64,000 nt of DNA from NCBI GenBank assembly GCA_965212165.1, contig OZ243096.1:1488001-1552000 (forward strand). Direction: 5' to 3'. A program made the translations under genes and the position numbers. Below are positions 35,168-43,371 of the stretch, piece by piece. The notes under the pieces are model-generated. The model ran no database searches and was not told the origin of the DNA. It saw only the letters and a list, made by a program, of their open reading frames with translations. This DNA is from RHLJ01 sp965212165 (lineage in GTDB: Bacteria; Bacteroidota; Rhodothermia; Balneolales; Balneolaceae). Each line of letters starts with the position of its first letter. Positions within the stretch are counted from its first letter, which is position 1.

Positions 35168-36555
35168 TGAGAAAAATTGCATTTTTAATCATACTCATGG
35201 TTACAGCAAATCAGTTAAATGCTCAATCTACTTTAGTAGGTAAGTGGGAAGGTGGAATAATGGTTCCAGGAGGACAGTTAAAAATAGTTTTTAATATTGA
35301 TGGACCTACTGATAAGCTTTTTGGAACACTAGATATTCCGCAACAAGGCGCAAGAGGTTTAAGGTTTAATTCAGTAACACAAAAAGAAGATTCTGTTGAA
35401 TTAATTTTTTCTGCTGGTCAGGTCAAAGGTGTCTTTACAGGTATTATTGAAAATGAGTCTTCAATTTCAGGAATATTTTCTCAAGGGGCTGGCGAAACCC
35501 CTTTTAAAGTTGAGCGAATTCAAATTGATAATTCTGAGGAAAATGAATTAGAAAACGAAACCGAGATAGTTTTAACTAATAGAGATATTGAAATAGGAGG
35601 GACATTAACACTTCCAAAAGGAGAAATAAAAGCTCCTTTATTAATTATGAGTTCTGGAAGTGGAGCTCAAGACCGTGACTCAAACATATTTGATTTTAAA
35701 ATCTTTAAAGAAATTGCTCAGGCACTAGCAAAACAAGGAATACCAAGTTTTAGATATGATGACAGAGGTATAAATAAATCATCTGGGAATTTTGCAGAAA
35801 CTACACTTGATGATTTGGTAAGTGATGTAGATGCAATAATCAATTATTTTAAAAATAGTAACGCCCAAAATTTTGATAAGTTTACAATACTAGGGCATAG
35901 TCAAGGTGGTGTAGTTGCTGGTAAAGTTGCAAGAGAAAATGAGTCAGTTGTTCAGTTAATTCTCATGGGTTCTACGGCTCCATCATTAAGCGAGATATTG
36001 AGGTACCAAGTAGAACTAGCCTACCAAAATTCACCAGTCAATAAAAGTCTTATAGAGATTGAAATAGTAGCTCGTGAATCATTAATGAGATCACTTGTTA
36101 ATGATGAAAATATTGAAGATGCAAAATTAGCTTTTGAACAAGCATATATTGATGTATTGAATGATCTACCTGATGTTCAACGTAAAAGTATTCCAGATAT
36201 TAATGGTATGGCACAGAATCAAGTATCTAGCCTTGTTGCAGCATATAGCTCTGCTCAAATGAAATCACTGTTATTTTATGTTCCAACAAGCGACTTAGAA
36301 AAAATTGAAATACCTGTTTTAGTACTATTCGGAGGAAAGGATACACAAGTAACCATTTCACAAAATCTAGAGCCGATGAAAGAGGCTCTTGAATCATCCG
36401 GTACATCATTTGAAATAATGACTTTTCCGGAAGCGAATCATTTATTCCAGAAAGCTGAAACGGGTGCTGTTAATGAATATCCTTTCTTAGCAAAAGATTT
36501 TGTTGATGGTTTCTTAGAGCAGATTAGTTCTTGGATACTTCAAAATATTAACTAA
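35167..36555 (+). CDS. Secreted alpha/beta hydrolase
   Basis: 462 residues with a signal peptide (about 1-20, cleavage near LNAQS). A beta-rich N-terminal region of about 110 residues (LVGKWEGGIMVPGGQLKIVF) precedes the hydrolase fold. The catalytic Ser is S245 in GHSQGG, the acid is in LFGGKDTQV and the His in EANHLF. It is related to the YqiA/serine-aminopeptidase-like hydrolases often found after sdpI in Bacteroidota. The substrate is unknown. It is translationally coupled to the SdpI gene. Confidence 0.88.
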   Translation: MRKIAFLIILMVTANQLNAQSTLVGKWEGGIMVPGGQLKIVFNIDGPTDKLFGTLDIPQQGARGLRFNSVTQKEDSVELIFSAGQVKGVFTGIIENESSISGIFSQGAGETPFKVERIQIDNSEENELENETEIVLTNRDIEIGGTLTLPKGEIKAPLLIMSSGSGAQDRDSNIFDFKIFKEIAQALAKQGIPSFRYDDRGINKSSGNFAETTLDDLVSDVDAIINYFKNSNAQNFDKFTILGHSQGGVVAGKVARENESVVQLILMGSTAPSLSEILRYQVELAYQNSPVNKSLIEIEIVARESLMRSLVNDENIEDAKLAFEQAYIDVLNDLPDVQRKSIPDINGMAQNQVSSLVAAYSSAQMKSLLFYVPTSDLEKIEIPVLVLFGGKDTQVTISQNLEPMKEALESSGTSFEIMTFPEANHLFQKAETGAVNEYPFLAKDFVDGFLEQISSWILQNIN

Positions 36556-36566
36556 CTGGTTATTAA

Positions 36567-36590
36567 TTAGATAGTTTTAAATCTATCTAA
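36567..36590. terminator. Hairpin after the sdpRI-hydrolase operon
   Basis: A perfect 8-bp inverted repeat TTAGATAG / CTATCTAA separated by 8 bases begins 12 bases after the hydrolase stop codon. There is no long T run, so it is a weak terminator candidate. The arm TATCTAA is also the repeated sequence in the sdpR promoter, so it could equally be a second binding site. Confidence 0.4.
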
Positions 36591-36651
36591 CATAAAGTTG
36601 TATTATTTTGAGTTATATTTTCTGTTGAATATATCATCTTAGGTACATTTT

Positions 36652-39618
36652 ATGATCCTCAAATACTTTCTCTTTGTTGCCACTTCTTTTTTAGTGACTA
36701 CCTCAACATTAGCTCAACTTAGCATTAATGAGATAATGGCCTCAAACTCTAAAACTATTGCTGATGAGCAGGGTGATTTTGATGATTGGGTTGAGATTGT
36801 AAACCTTGGTGAGGTTTCAGTAAATTTTGGGGGTATTTATGTTTCTGATGATCCCGATAATCTTACAAAATGGCAGATTCCAACGAATCAAAGTGCTTCT
36901 ACAACGATAGCACCAGGACAATTTTTATTATTATGGTTCGATGATGACGCTACTGATGGAGCCCTACATGTAGTGCCAAAATTGAGTGCAAGTGGTGAGC
37001 TTGTAATTTTAACAGAAAGTGATGGTATTACTGAAATTGATAGAGTTCAATTCGGCGCACAAGAAACGGATATATCATGGGCTGCTACAACTGATGGTGG
37101 AGACATATTTTCTTTCCAGACTCCAAGTCCAGGGCAACCAAATACTGGTGAAGTAGCAAAGATACCTGCAGTATCACCAACATTCACTTTAGAAACCGGA
37201 TTCTATTCTGGCACTCAAGTTATCGGAATTTCAACTATTTCAGATGGAGCTGAAATTAGATACACTCTTGATGCTACTAAACCAACAGAAAATTCTGCTT
37301 TATATGATTCCCCAATCTCTATAGACAGCTCAACTGTATTACGTGCTATAGCCTTAGGTGGAGATTTTGCACCTAGTCCAGTATCAACAAACACTTATAT
37401 ATATGATGAGTCACATACTATTCCTGTAGTTACATTTGTGATGGATCCAGATAGTCTTTTTAGTAATGATGCTGGATTATTTGCATTAGGCGATACCGCT
37501 GAAACTAACTTTCCTTTCAGGGGAGCTAATTTTTGGCAAGATTGGGAGTATCCAGCTCACATTGAGTTTATGGAAACAAATGGAAATATTGAATTCGAAA
37601 TCGATGCTGGTGCAAGTATAGGTGGAAATTTTAGCCGTGGTTTTAATAAGAAGTCATTCATCATTAACAATAATGAAGAATATGGTGTGAAACGCCTTGA
37701 ATACGAACTTTTCCCAGAAAATGAATATCAAGTTTATGATGGGTTTGGTCTTCGTGCAGGAGGTGAAGAAAGATCTAGGTTATTAAATGAGTTGATGTAT
37801 GCCATCAATCAAAAGTGGAACCATCATAATGATATGCAAGCTAGTCGACCTGTGGTTATGTATATCAATGGAAAATATTGGGGTATTTATTTACTGCAAG
37901 AGCGTAAGAATGATGATTTCGTAGAATCCCGATATGGATTCGAAGATATAGATATGATTAAAGATTATAATGGTTTGAAAGATGGTAGCTGGGATGCCTA
38001 CTGGGATATAGTAGATGAAATTAATGAATTCGATGCCTCAACTCAGGAATTCTTTGATTATATAAATGCAAACATCAATCTAGATAGCTTCACAGATCAT
38101 TGGATTTATCAAGTATATACTTCACATGGTGATCCTAACAATTTGCGCTATTGGAAAGCTAGAAATGAAGTAGGAGCTAAATGGAATTACATTTCTCATG
38201 ACTTCGATTGGTGGAGAAATCTTGGGGATGAACCAGATGAATATTTCAAATCACTTGAGTTTTTTCTAGAAACAGGTACCTATGATTTTTGGATTTTAGG
38301 GAAAATGATGGAGAATCCTACTTATCAAGAGTTTTTCCTTAATCGACTTGCAGATATGCTAAATACAGCTTTTAAACCTGAGAATGTAATTGCATTGATT
38401 GACTCAATTGATACTGCAATAAACCCTGAAATGCCTCGCGATATAGACCGATGGACCGAAGGGTGGGTTACAATAAGTGGATTCTCAAATTATAATATGG
38501 AATGGGTTCGAGAGATCACTGAGAGTTATGCAAAAGACTACCCAGATTTTATCTATAAAGAGGTAATGGATACACTTAAGGTAGATACTGTTGGGATAAT
38601 CATTAATCAAACTGAGAATGGGAAGGCAAAAGTAAATTCAATTATCCCAAATACGCTCGAGAGTTCATGGAGTGGAACTTACTTTCAAGGAACTACTTTG
38701 AGATTAAGTTCACAACCACGACCAGGGTATAAAATCGAAGGTTGGTATATAAATGGTGAATTGGTAAGTAGTAATAGAGATTATGAACTTGTACTTACTG
38801 ATACAGCAGTTGTAATTGAAGCTATATTCCAAGAATTAGATGATTTGATTGTAATAAATGAGATCAATTATAATTCTGAAGAATCTTCAACTGTTGGTGA
38901 TTGGATTGAGCTATATAATCCCGGCGAAACATCTATCAATCTAAGTGGTTGGTCTTTTAGAGATCAAAGTGAGGAGAATATTTTTGAATTTCCTAGCAGC
39001 ACAACTATTGAACCGGAAGGCTATATAGTAATTACCAGTACCATAACTGAATTTGTAAGTAGATATGACCAGGTGACAAATATTATCGGAAATTTTGACT
39101 TTGGATTAAGTGGAAACTCAGATGAAGTTAGAATTTATAATGCTAATGAGAGACTTGTCGATTATGTGAAATATGATGATGAGAGTCCTTGGCCTACTGA
39201 ACCAGATGGTTTGGGTTTTACTCTAGAACTAAAAGAGTTTGATTCAAATAATGAACTTGGTGAAAATTGGGCATCATCTTTATCAAAAGGAGGAACACCT
39301 GGTGGAATTAATCAGAGAATTGTGAACTCTGTTGATGAAGAAAATAACGTTCCTATTGAATTCTCGTTAGATCAGAATTATCCAAATCCATTCAATCCAA
39401 GTACAAATATTAATTTCTCAATTCCTAATGCAGGAAAAGTTGAATTAACAGTATTCAATGTACTAGGACAGAAAGTTCATACTCTTATTGATGGAAGTCT
39501 AAATGCAGGCCCACATTCTGTGAGTTTTGATGCATCTGGGCTAACTAGTGGAGTGTACTTTTATCGATTGGTAAATGGATCTAATATTGCAACTCAGAAA
39601 ATGCTCTTGATGAAGTAA
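36652..39618 (+). CDS. T9SS-secreted CotH-kinase protein with lamin-tail domains
   Basis: 988 residues. Order: signal peptide (to about 21), a lamin-tail-like domain (LSINEIMASNSKTI, about 24-165), a chitobiase-type beta domain (YSGTQVIGIS to RYTLDATKPTE), a CotH kinase domain (about 290-600) and an Ig-like insert. A second lamin-tail-like domain (LIVINEINYNSEES) and a C-terminal T9SS type A sorting domain (QNYPNPFNPSTNINFSIP to SGVYFYRL) follow. In the kinase the conserved metal-binding HDFDW gives D517 and D519. CotH enzymes phosphorylate spore-coat proteins in Bacillus; in this phylum they are cell-surface proteins of unknown target. Confidence 0.9.
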   Translation: MILKYFLFVATSFLVTTSTLAQLSINEIMASNSKTIADEQGDFDDWVEIVNLGEVSVNFGGIYVSDDPDNLTKWQIPTNQSASTTIAPGQFLLLWFDDDATDGALHVVPKLSASGELVILTESDGITEIDRVQFGAQETDISWAATTDGGDIFSFQTPSPGQPNTGEVAKIPAVSPTFTLETGFYSGTQVIGISTISDGAEIRYTLDATKPTENSALYDSPISIDSSTVLRAIALGGDFAPSPVSTNTYIYDESHTIPVVTFVMDPDSLFSNDAGLFALGDTAETNFPFRGANFWQDWEYPAHIEFMETNGNIEFEIDAGASIGGNFSRGFNKKSFIINNNEEYGVKRLEYELFPENEYQVYDGFGLRAGGEERSRLLNELMYAINQKWNHHNDMQASRPVVMYINGKYWGIYLLQERKNDDFVESRYGFEDIDMIKDYNGLKDGSWDAYWDIVDEINEFDASTQEFFDYINANINLDSFTDHWIYQVYTSHGDPNNLRYWKARNEVGAKWNYISHDFDWWRNLGDEPDEYFKSLEFFLETGTYDFWILGKMMENPTYQEFFLNRLADMLNTAFKPENVIALIDSIDTAINPEMPRDIDRWTEGWVTISGFSNYNMEWVREITESYAKDYPDFIYKEVMDTLKVDTVGIIINQTENGKAKVNSIIPNTLESSWSGTYFQGTTLRLSSQPRPGYKIEGWYINGELVSSNRDYELVLTDTAVVIEAIFQELDDLIVINEINYNSEESSTVGDWIELYNPGETSINLSGWSFRDQSEENIFEFPSSTTIEPEGYIVITSTITEFVSRYDQVTNIIGNFDFGLSGNSDEVRIYNANERLVDYVKYDDESPWPTEPDGLGFTLELKEFDSNNELGENWASSLSKGGTPGGINQRIVNSVDEENNVPIEFSLDQNYPNPFNPSTNINFSIPNAGKVELTVFNVLGQKVHTLIDGSLNAGPHSVSFDASGLTSGVYFYRLVNGSNIATQKMLLMK

Positions 39619-39626
39619 GAAATTTA

Positions 39627-39658
39627 GATGGAAGGCTTATTCAGCTTTCCATCCTTTT
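39627..39658 (+). terminator. Terminator overlapping the 3' end of glyS
   Basis: GATGGAAGGCT (39627-39637) pairs with AGCTTTCCATC (39643-39653), 11 bp with one G-T pair, followed by CTTTTATT. It ends the CotH-kinase transcript. The right arm encodes the last residues of GlyS on the other strand, and the glyS stop codon overlaps the loop. Confidence 0.8.
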
Positions 39659-41088
39659 ATTCCATCACGTATGGCTTCACCTATTTTTTCGATCGGAATT
39701 CTAATCTGGCTCATATCATCTCGATAACGAATGGTAACCCCTTCATTTTTCTCAATGGTATCAAAGTCAACGGTGACACAGAAAGGAGTTCCAGCTTCAT
39801 CTAAACGACGGTATCGTTTACCGATTGATCCTGTTTCATCATATTGTACTGAAAAATCTTCTCGAAGATCATTTGTAATTTTATGTGCAATATCCTGAAG
39901 TTCTGGCTTTTTGATTAGAGGGAAAACTCCAATTTGAATTGGAGCTAATTCTGGATGCATTTTTAAAACCACTCTTTTGTCACCATCCACTTCTTCTTCA
40001 CGATAAGCATCACAAAGAACCATTAATGTACATCGATCTAAACCAATTGAGGTTTCTATTACATAAGGAGTAAAACGCTTATTATTCTTTTGATCGAAGT
40101 AGTCGAGTTTTTTACCCGAGAACTCTTGGTGTTGAGTTAAATCAAAATCTGACCGATTATGAATCCCTTCAACTTCTTGCCAACCAATAGGATATTTATA
40201 TTGAACATCAGCTGCAGCACGAGCATAATGTGCAAGCTTATCAGCAGGGTGCGGAGTAAATCGAAGGTTTTCTTCACGAATACCAATTTTCTTATGCCAA
40301 GCTATTCTCTTTGTCATCCATTCTTCATATGCAGTTTCATCAGTCCCTGGTTCTACAAAATATTGCATTTCCATTTGTTCAAACTCACGCATGCGGAATA
40401 CAAACTGTCGAGCAACAACTTCGTTTCGAAAAGCTTTACCAGTTTGAGCAATACCAAAAGGGATAGATACACGAGAAGTATCGAGTACATTTTTATAATT
40501 CACAAAAATTCCCTGAGCTGTTTCAGGCCTCAGATATACAGCATCGTCTTCAGATGCTGTAGCTCCAAATGCAGTTTTAAACATCAAGTTAAACTGTCGA
40601 ACTTCGGTCCAATCAAAAGCACCAGAATCTGGTGACTTTATTTCATTTTCTATGATGATATCATATAAATCTTCAGTGAGACTCTTTCTAGTTCCTGTAG
40701 TATCTAATGCTTCTTGAATCTCAGCAGCTTTATCTGTCTTGCCGTCTTTCTCAAGCTTTAAGATGTATTGCTCAATAAGCATATCTGCTCGATAACGTTT
40801 CTTAGATTGCTTATCATCGATCATTGGATCATTGAACCCACCAACATGACCACTTGCTTCCCATACTTTTGGATGCATAAAAATGGCAGCATCTATGCCA
40901 ACAATATTATCATGGCGTTGAGTCATTTCCTTCCACCATGCGTTGCGGATATTTCTTTTTAATTCAACACCGAGAGGACCGTAATCATATACGGCACTTA
41001 ATCCACCATAAATTTCAGAGGATTGGAATATAAATCCACGAGCTTTAGCAAGGGAAACAATTTTATCTAGACTGTCTAAATTCGACAT
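39637..41088 (-). CDS. glyS: Glycyl-tRNA synthetase, homodimeric class II type
   Basis: 483 residues, the length of the single-chain alpha2 enzyme rather than the alpha-beta type. It charges tRNA-Gly. N-terminal motif: AKARGFIFQSSEIYGGLSAVYDYGPLGVELKRN. Class II motifs: FRNEVVARQFVFRMREFEQME (motif 2 region) and GLDRCTLMVL (motif 3). RPETAQGIFVNYKNVL and the C-terminal anticodon-binding domain are also present. It is transcribed alone on the minus strand, convergent with the CotH-kinase gene 18 bases away. Confidence 0.97.
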   Translation of the reverse strand: MSNLDSLDKIVSLAKARGFIFQSSEIYGGLSAVYDYGPLGVELKRNIRNAWWKEMTQRHDNIVGIDAAIFMHPKVWEASGHVGGFNDPMIDDKQSKKRYRADMLIEQYILKLEKDGKTDKAAEIQEALDTTGTRKSLTEDLYDIIIENEIKSPDSGAFDWTEVRQFNLMFKTAFGATASEDDAVYLRPETAQGIFVNYKNVLDTSRVSIPFGIAQTGKAFRNEVVARQFVFRMREFEQMEMQYFVEPGTDETAYEEWMTKRIAWHKKIGIREENLRFTPHPADKLAHYARAAADVQYKYPIGWQEVEGIHNRSDFDLTQHQEFSGKKLDYFDQKNNKRFTPYVIETSIGLDRCTLMVLCDAYREEEVDGDKRVVLKMHPELAPIQIGVFPLIKKPELQDIAHKITNDLREDFSVQYDETGSIGKRYRRLDEAGTPFCVTVDFDTIEKNEGVTIRYRDDMSQIRIPIEKIGEAIRDGIKGWKAE

Positions 41089-41261
41089 GAAACTCTTCGT
41101 TTTGTGTGTTCAAAATGAGATGAGAAGATAAGAATTTACTCTTACTGTTTAAGCTAGTTTATTAGCTTTTCTTTTTTAAAAAGAAAAATGAAGAATTAAG
41201 AATCAGGAATATGTAAATTCAAGGTTCCTAACTCACTTATTCACTCATTCCTTATTATAAT

Positions 41262-42311
41262 ATGAAAGTTGGAATCTTAGGTGCAACCGGCGCTGTTGGC
41301 CAAAAATTTATTCGTTTACTACAAGACCATCCTTGGTTTGAAATTGCTACACTTGGAGCGTCTGAACGTTCGGCTGGTAAGAAATACAAAGAAGCTACAA
41401 ATTGGGTAGAAGATGTAAATTTACCCGATCATATAGCTGAAATGGTTGTTTCGAATTGCACTCCGAATTCATTTAAAGATGTTGATTTTGTGTTTTCTGG
41501 ATTAGATTCTTCTGTAGCAACTGAAATTGAAGGTGATTTAGCTCGTTCTGGAATTCCTGTAATTTCAAACGCAAAAAATTACCGAATGGACCCAAGTGTT
41601 CCACTCTTAGTTCCTGAAGTTAATCCAGATCATATTGAGTTAATCAAGACTCAGAATTTTACAGATGATGGATCTGGTTGGATTGTAACTAATCCAAATT
41701 GTGTTGCGGTTCCTCTATCTTTGGCGCTTAAACCTATTTATGATGCATTTGGAATTGAGGCATTAGTAGTAACCACAATGCAGGCTGTTTCTGGAGCAGG
41801 ATATCCTGGCGTTCCAAGTTTAGATATTCTAGGTAATGTTGTTCCATTTATAGGCGGAGAAGAACCAAAAATTGCCCCTGAGACTCAAAAATTATTAGGT
41901 AGTTATTCTAATGGTGTATTTACAGAACCAAATTACCCAGTTCAAGCTACATGTACTCGAGTACCTACTTTAAATGGGCATATGGCAGCAGTGACAGTAA
42001 AACTTGCTAAAACTCCATCAAGTATTGAAGAAGTGAGAGAAGCTGTTCTAAATTTCAAGAACCCAATTGCAGATCTGAACCTACCATTTTCTCCTAAGCA
42101 AGTAATTCGATTACATGAAGATGTTCGTTATCCACAACCTAGATTGCATGCAGATCATGAGAATGGAATGCAGCTACATATGGGGCGCCTTAGAGATGCG
42201 GAAGTATTCGATATAAGTTTTGTCTGCATGGCACATAATACTATTAGGGGTGCAGCAGGTGGTGCGATATTGAATGCAGAGCTTTTGAAAAGCAAAGGCT
42301 ATTTAAAATAA
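41262..42311 (+). CDS. asd: Aspartate-semialdehyde dehydrogenase
   Basis: 349 residues. It reduces aspartyl-4-phosphate to the semialdehyde for lysine, diaminopimelate, threonine and methionine synthesis. The NADP-binding N-terminus is GILGATGAVGQKF; the catalytic Cys is C147 in TNPNCVAVPLSLALKP; QAVSGAGYPGVPSLD and the C-terminal HMGRLRDAEVF to MAHNTIRGAAGGAI are typical. The motif spacing fits the archaeal/fungal-like subgroup. It stands alone on the plus strand and converges with the small paralogous pair. Confidence 0.95.
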   Translation: MKVGILGATGAVGQKFIRLLQDHPWFEIATLGASERSAGKKYKEATNWVEDVNLPDHIAEMVVSNCTPNSFKDVDFVFSGLDSSVATEIEGDLARSGIPVISNAKNYRMDPSVPLLVPEVNPDHIELIKTQNFTDDGSGWIVTNPNCVAVPLSLALKPIYDAFGIEALVVTTMQAVSGAGYPGVPSLDILGNVVPFIGGEEPKIAPETQKLLGSYSNGVFTEPNYPVQATCTRVPTLNGHMAAVTVKLAKTPSSIEEVREAVLNFKNPIADLNLPFSPKQVIRLHEDVRYPQPRLHADHENGMQLHMGRLRDAEVFDISFVCMAHNTIRGAAGGAILNAELLKSKGYLK

Positions 42312-42350
42312 TAGCATTGTAAGATGAGTATAATCTCCTTTATTGGTTAA

Positions 42351-42731
42351 TTATTCCAAATCCCTCAACTTACGTTCAGAAAGAGCAATCTTGAGTTTAG
42401 TAGTAAAATCTTGAGCTTGAGCCCGATCTTCACGTTTAATCTCAAGAGTAATTGAGCCTTGTTTACTTCCAGGTAAAGGATCAAGAAAAACCATTTGAGT
42501 GGTTCTAATAATTAATTTAGCCTTGAACAAACCTTTCATTAATTCAATATTTTCCAAGAACTCTACAAGAATAGAAAACTTATTCAGTGTACTAAGCACA
42601 TTTCCTTGTGGATCGTAGACTTTGTATTCAAACAAGAGTTCTTCACCATCAATACTAAGAACCCCTTTCACGTTTCGTAATGGTGGGATTTCTGTCTGAT
42701 TAAGAACTGGATAGCTAAATGCAAAGCTCAT
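42351..42731 (-). CDS. Small hypothetical protein, paralogue of the upstream gene
   Basis: 126 residues without signal peptide or membrane helix. I do not recognise the family. It is clearly paralogous to the gene immediately upstream: both have a beta-rich N-terminal half, the block KGLFKAKLIIRTTQMVFL (KGFFSSKLIIHAKRAITF in the other), a PGS turn, a Lys-rich segment and the ending LSERKLRDLE. The pattern suggests a small PH-like or lipid/protein-binding beta domain with a C-terminal helix. Its first codon overlaps the stop of the partner by 4 bases. Confidence 0.75.
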   Translation of the reverse strand: MSFAFSYPVLNQTEIPPLRNVKGVLSIDGEELLFEYKVYDPQGNVLSTLNKFSILVEFLENIELMKGLFKAKLIIRTTQMVFLDPLPGSKQGSITLEIKREDRAQAQDFTTKLKIALSERKLRDLE

Positions 42732-43114
42732 TCAGATTCTCCATCAAGTTCTTTTAACTTTCTTTCAGATAATTCGAGGTTCACATTTGAAGAGATAGAC
42801 GCAGCAATATCTCGGTGCTTTTTTTTAACTTTTAGTACTCGTTCAGTAAGCTGACTGCCCGGAAAATCTTGAAAAGTAATAGCTCTTTTGGCATGAATAA
42901 TCAATTTACTTGAAAAGAAGCCTTTTTTGTATTCCATCATGGCTATTTCGGAAAGATCAATCTCCTTTTCCATTACATCAGATTTGTAAGTTTCTAAAAT
43001 CGCATCTGTTTTTTGGAATTCGAGAAATATTTTTTGCTTTTCTACGCGCAGAATTCCTTCCAATTTCATAAATCCGCCGTTTAAATCATCCATGTAAAAA
43101 GGTAAGCTGCGCAT
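42728..43114 (-). CDS. Small hypothetical protein, first of a paralogous pair
   Basis: 128 residues, soluble. Beta strands (MKLEGILRVEKQKIFLEFQ), the block KGFFSSKLIIHAKRAITF, PGSQ, a Lys-rich strand (VLKVKKKHRDIA) and a C-terminal helix ending LSERKLKELD align along the length with the next gene. The two probably arose by tandem duplication and are co-translated, which suggests a heterodimer. No function is assigned. Confidence 0.75.
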   Translation of the reverse strand: MRSLPFYMDDLNGGFMKLEGILRVEKQKIFLEFQKTDAILETYKSDVMEKEIDLSEIAMMEYKKGFFSSKLIIHAKRAITFQDFPGSQLTERVLKVKKKHRDIAASISSNVNLELSERKLKELDGESE

Positions 43115-43230
43115 GCTAAGTATTGTTAATTAATAAGTTAACTAATAATAAAAATATTATAAAAAAGTACGAAAAATCTGTAAGTACTTCCTGTAAAAAT
43201 GGTCTGACTATATAGCATAGAGACGACAAT

Positions 43231-43304
43231 CATTGCCTTGAGGGCGGAGGCCCTCAATGTCCTTCCAGGGGTAAAAGGTGGATAACCTTTTACCCTATTT
43301 TTTA
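43231..43304 (+). ncRNA. Candidate hairpin RNA or attenuator ahead of the lamin-tail gene
   Basis: Two strong hairpins in tandem. The first pairs TTGAGGGC (43238-43245) with GCCCTCAA (43250-43257) around GGAG. The second is an 11-bp perfect stem GGGTAAAAGGT (43269-43279) / ACCTTTTACCC (43285-43295) around GGATA, followed by TATTTTTT. The second has the form of an intrinsic terminator on the plus strand, yet no plus-strand gene ends upstream; the next gene starts at 43372. It could be a short RNA, a leader attenuator or REP-like units. Confidence 0.45.
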
Positions 43305-43371
43305 AAGCTAGTAATAAGCTAAGTCTCTAGAATTGTATCAAATAAACTAAGGTGTAATCCTAATCTATGTT

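Noticed and set aside
34236..36555. Complete SdpABC toxin-immunity system
   Set aside because: Only the regulator and SdpI are present; no sdpA, sdpB or sdpC-like genes lie on either side.
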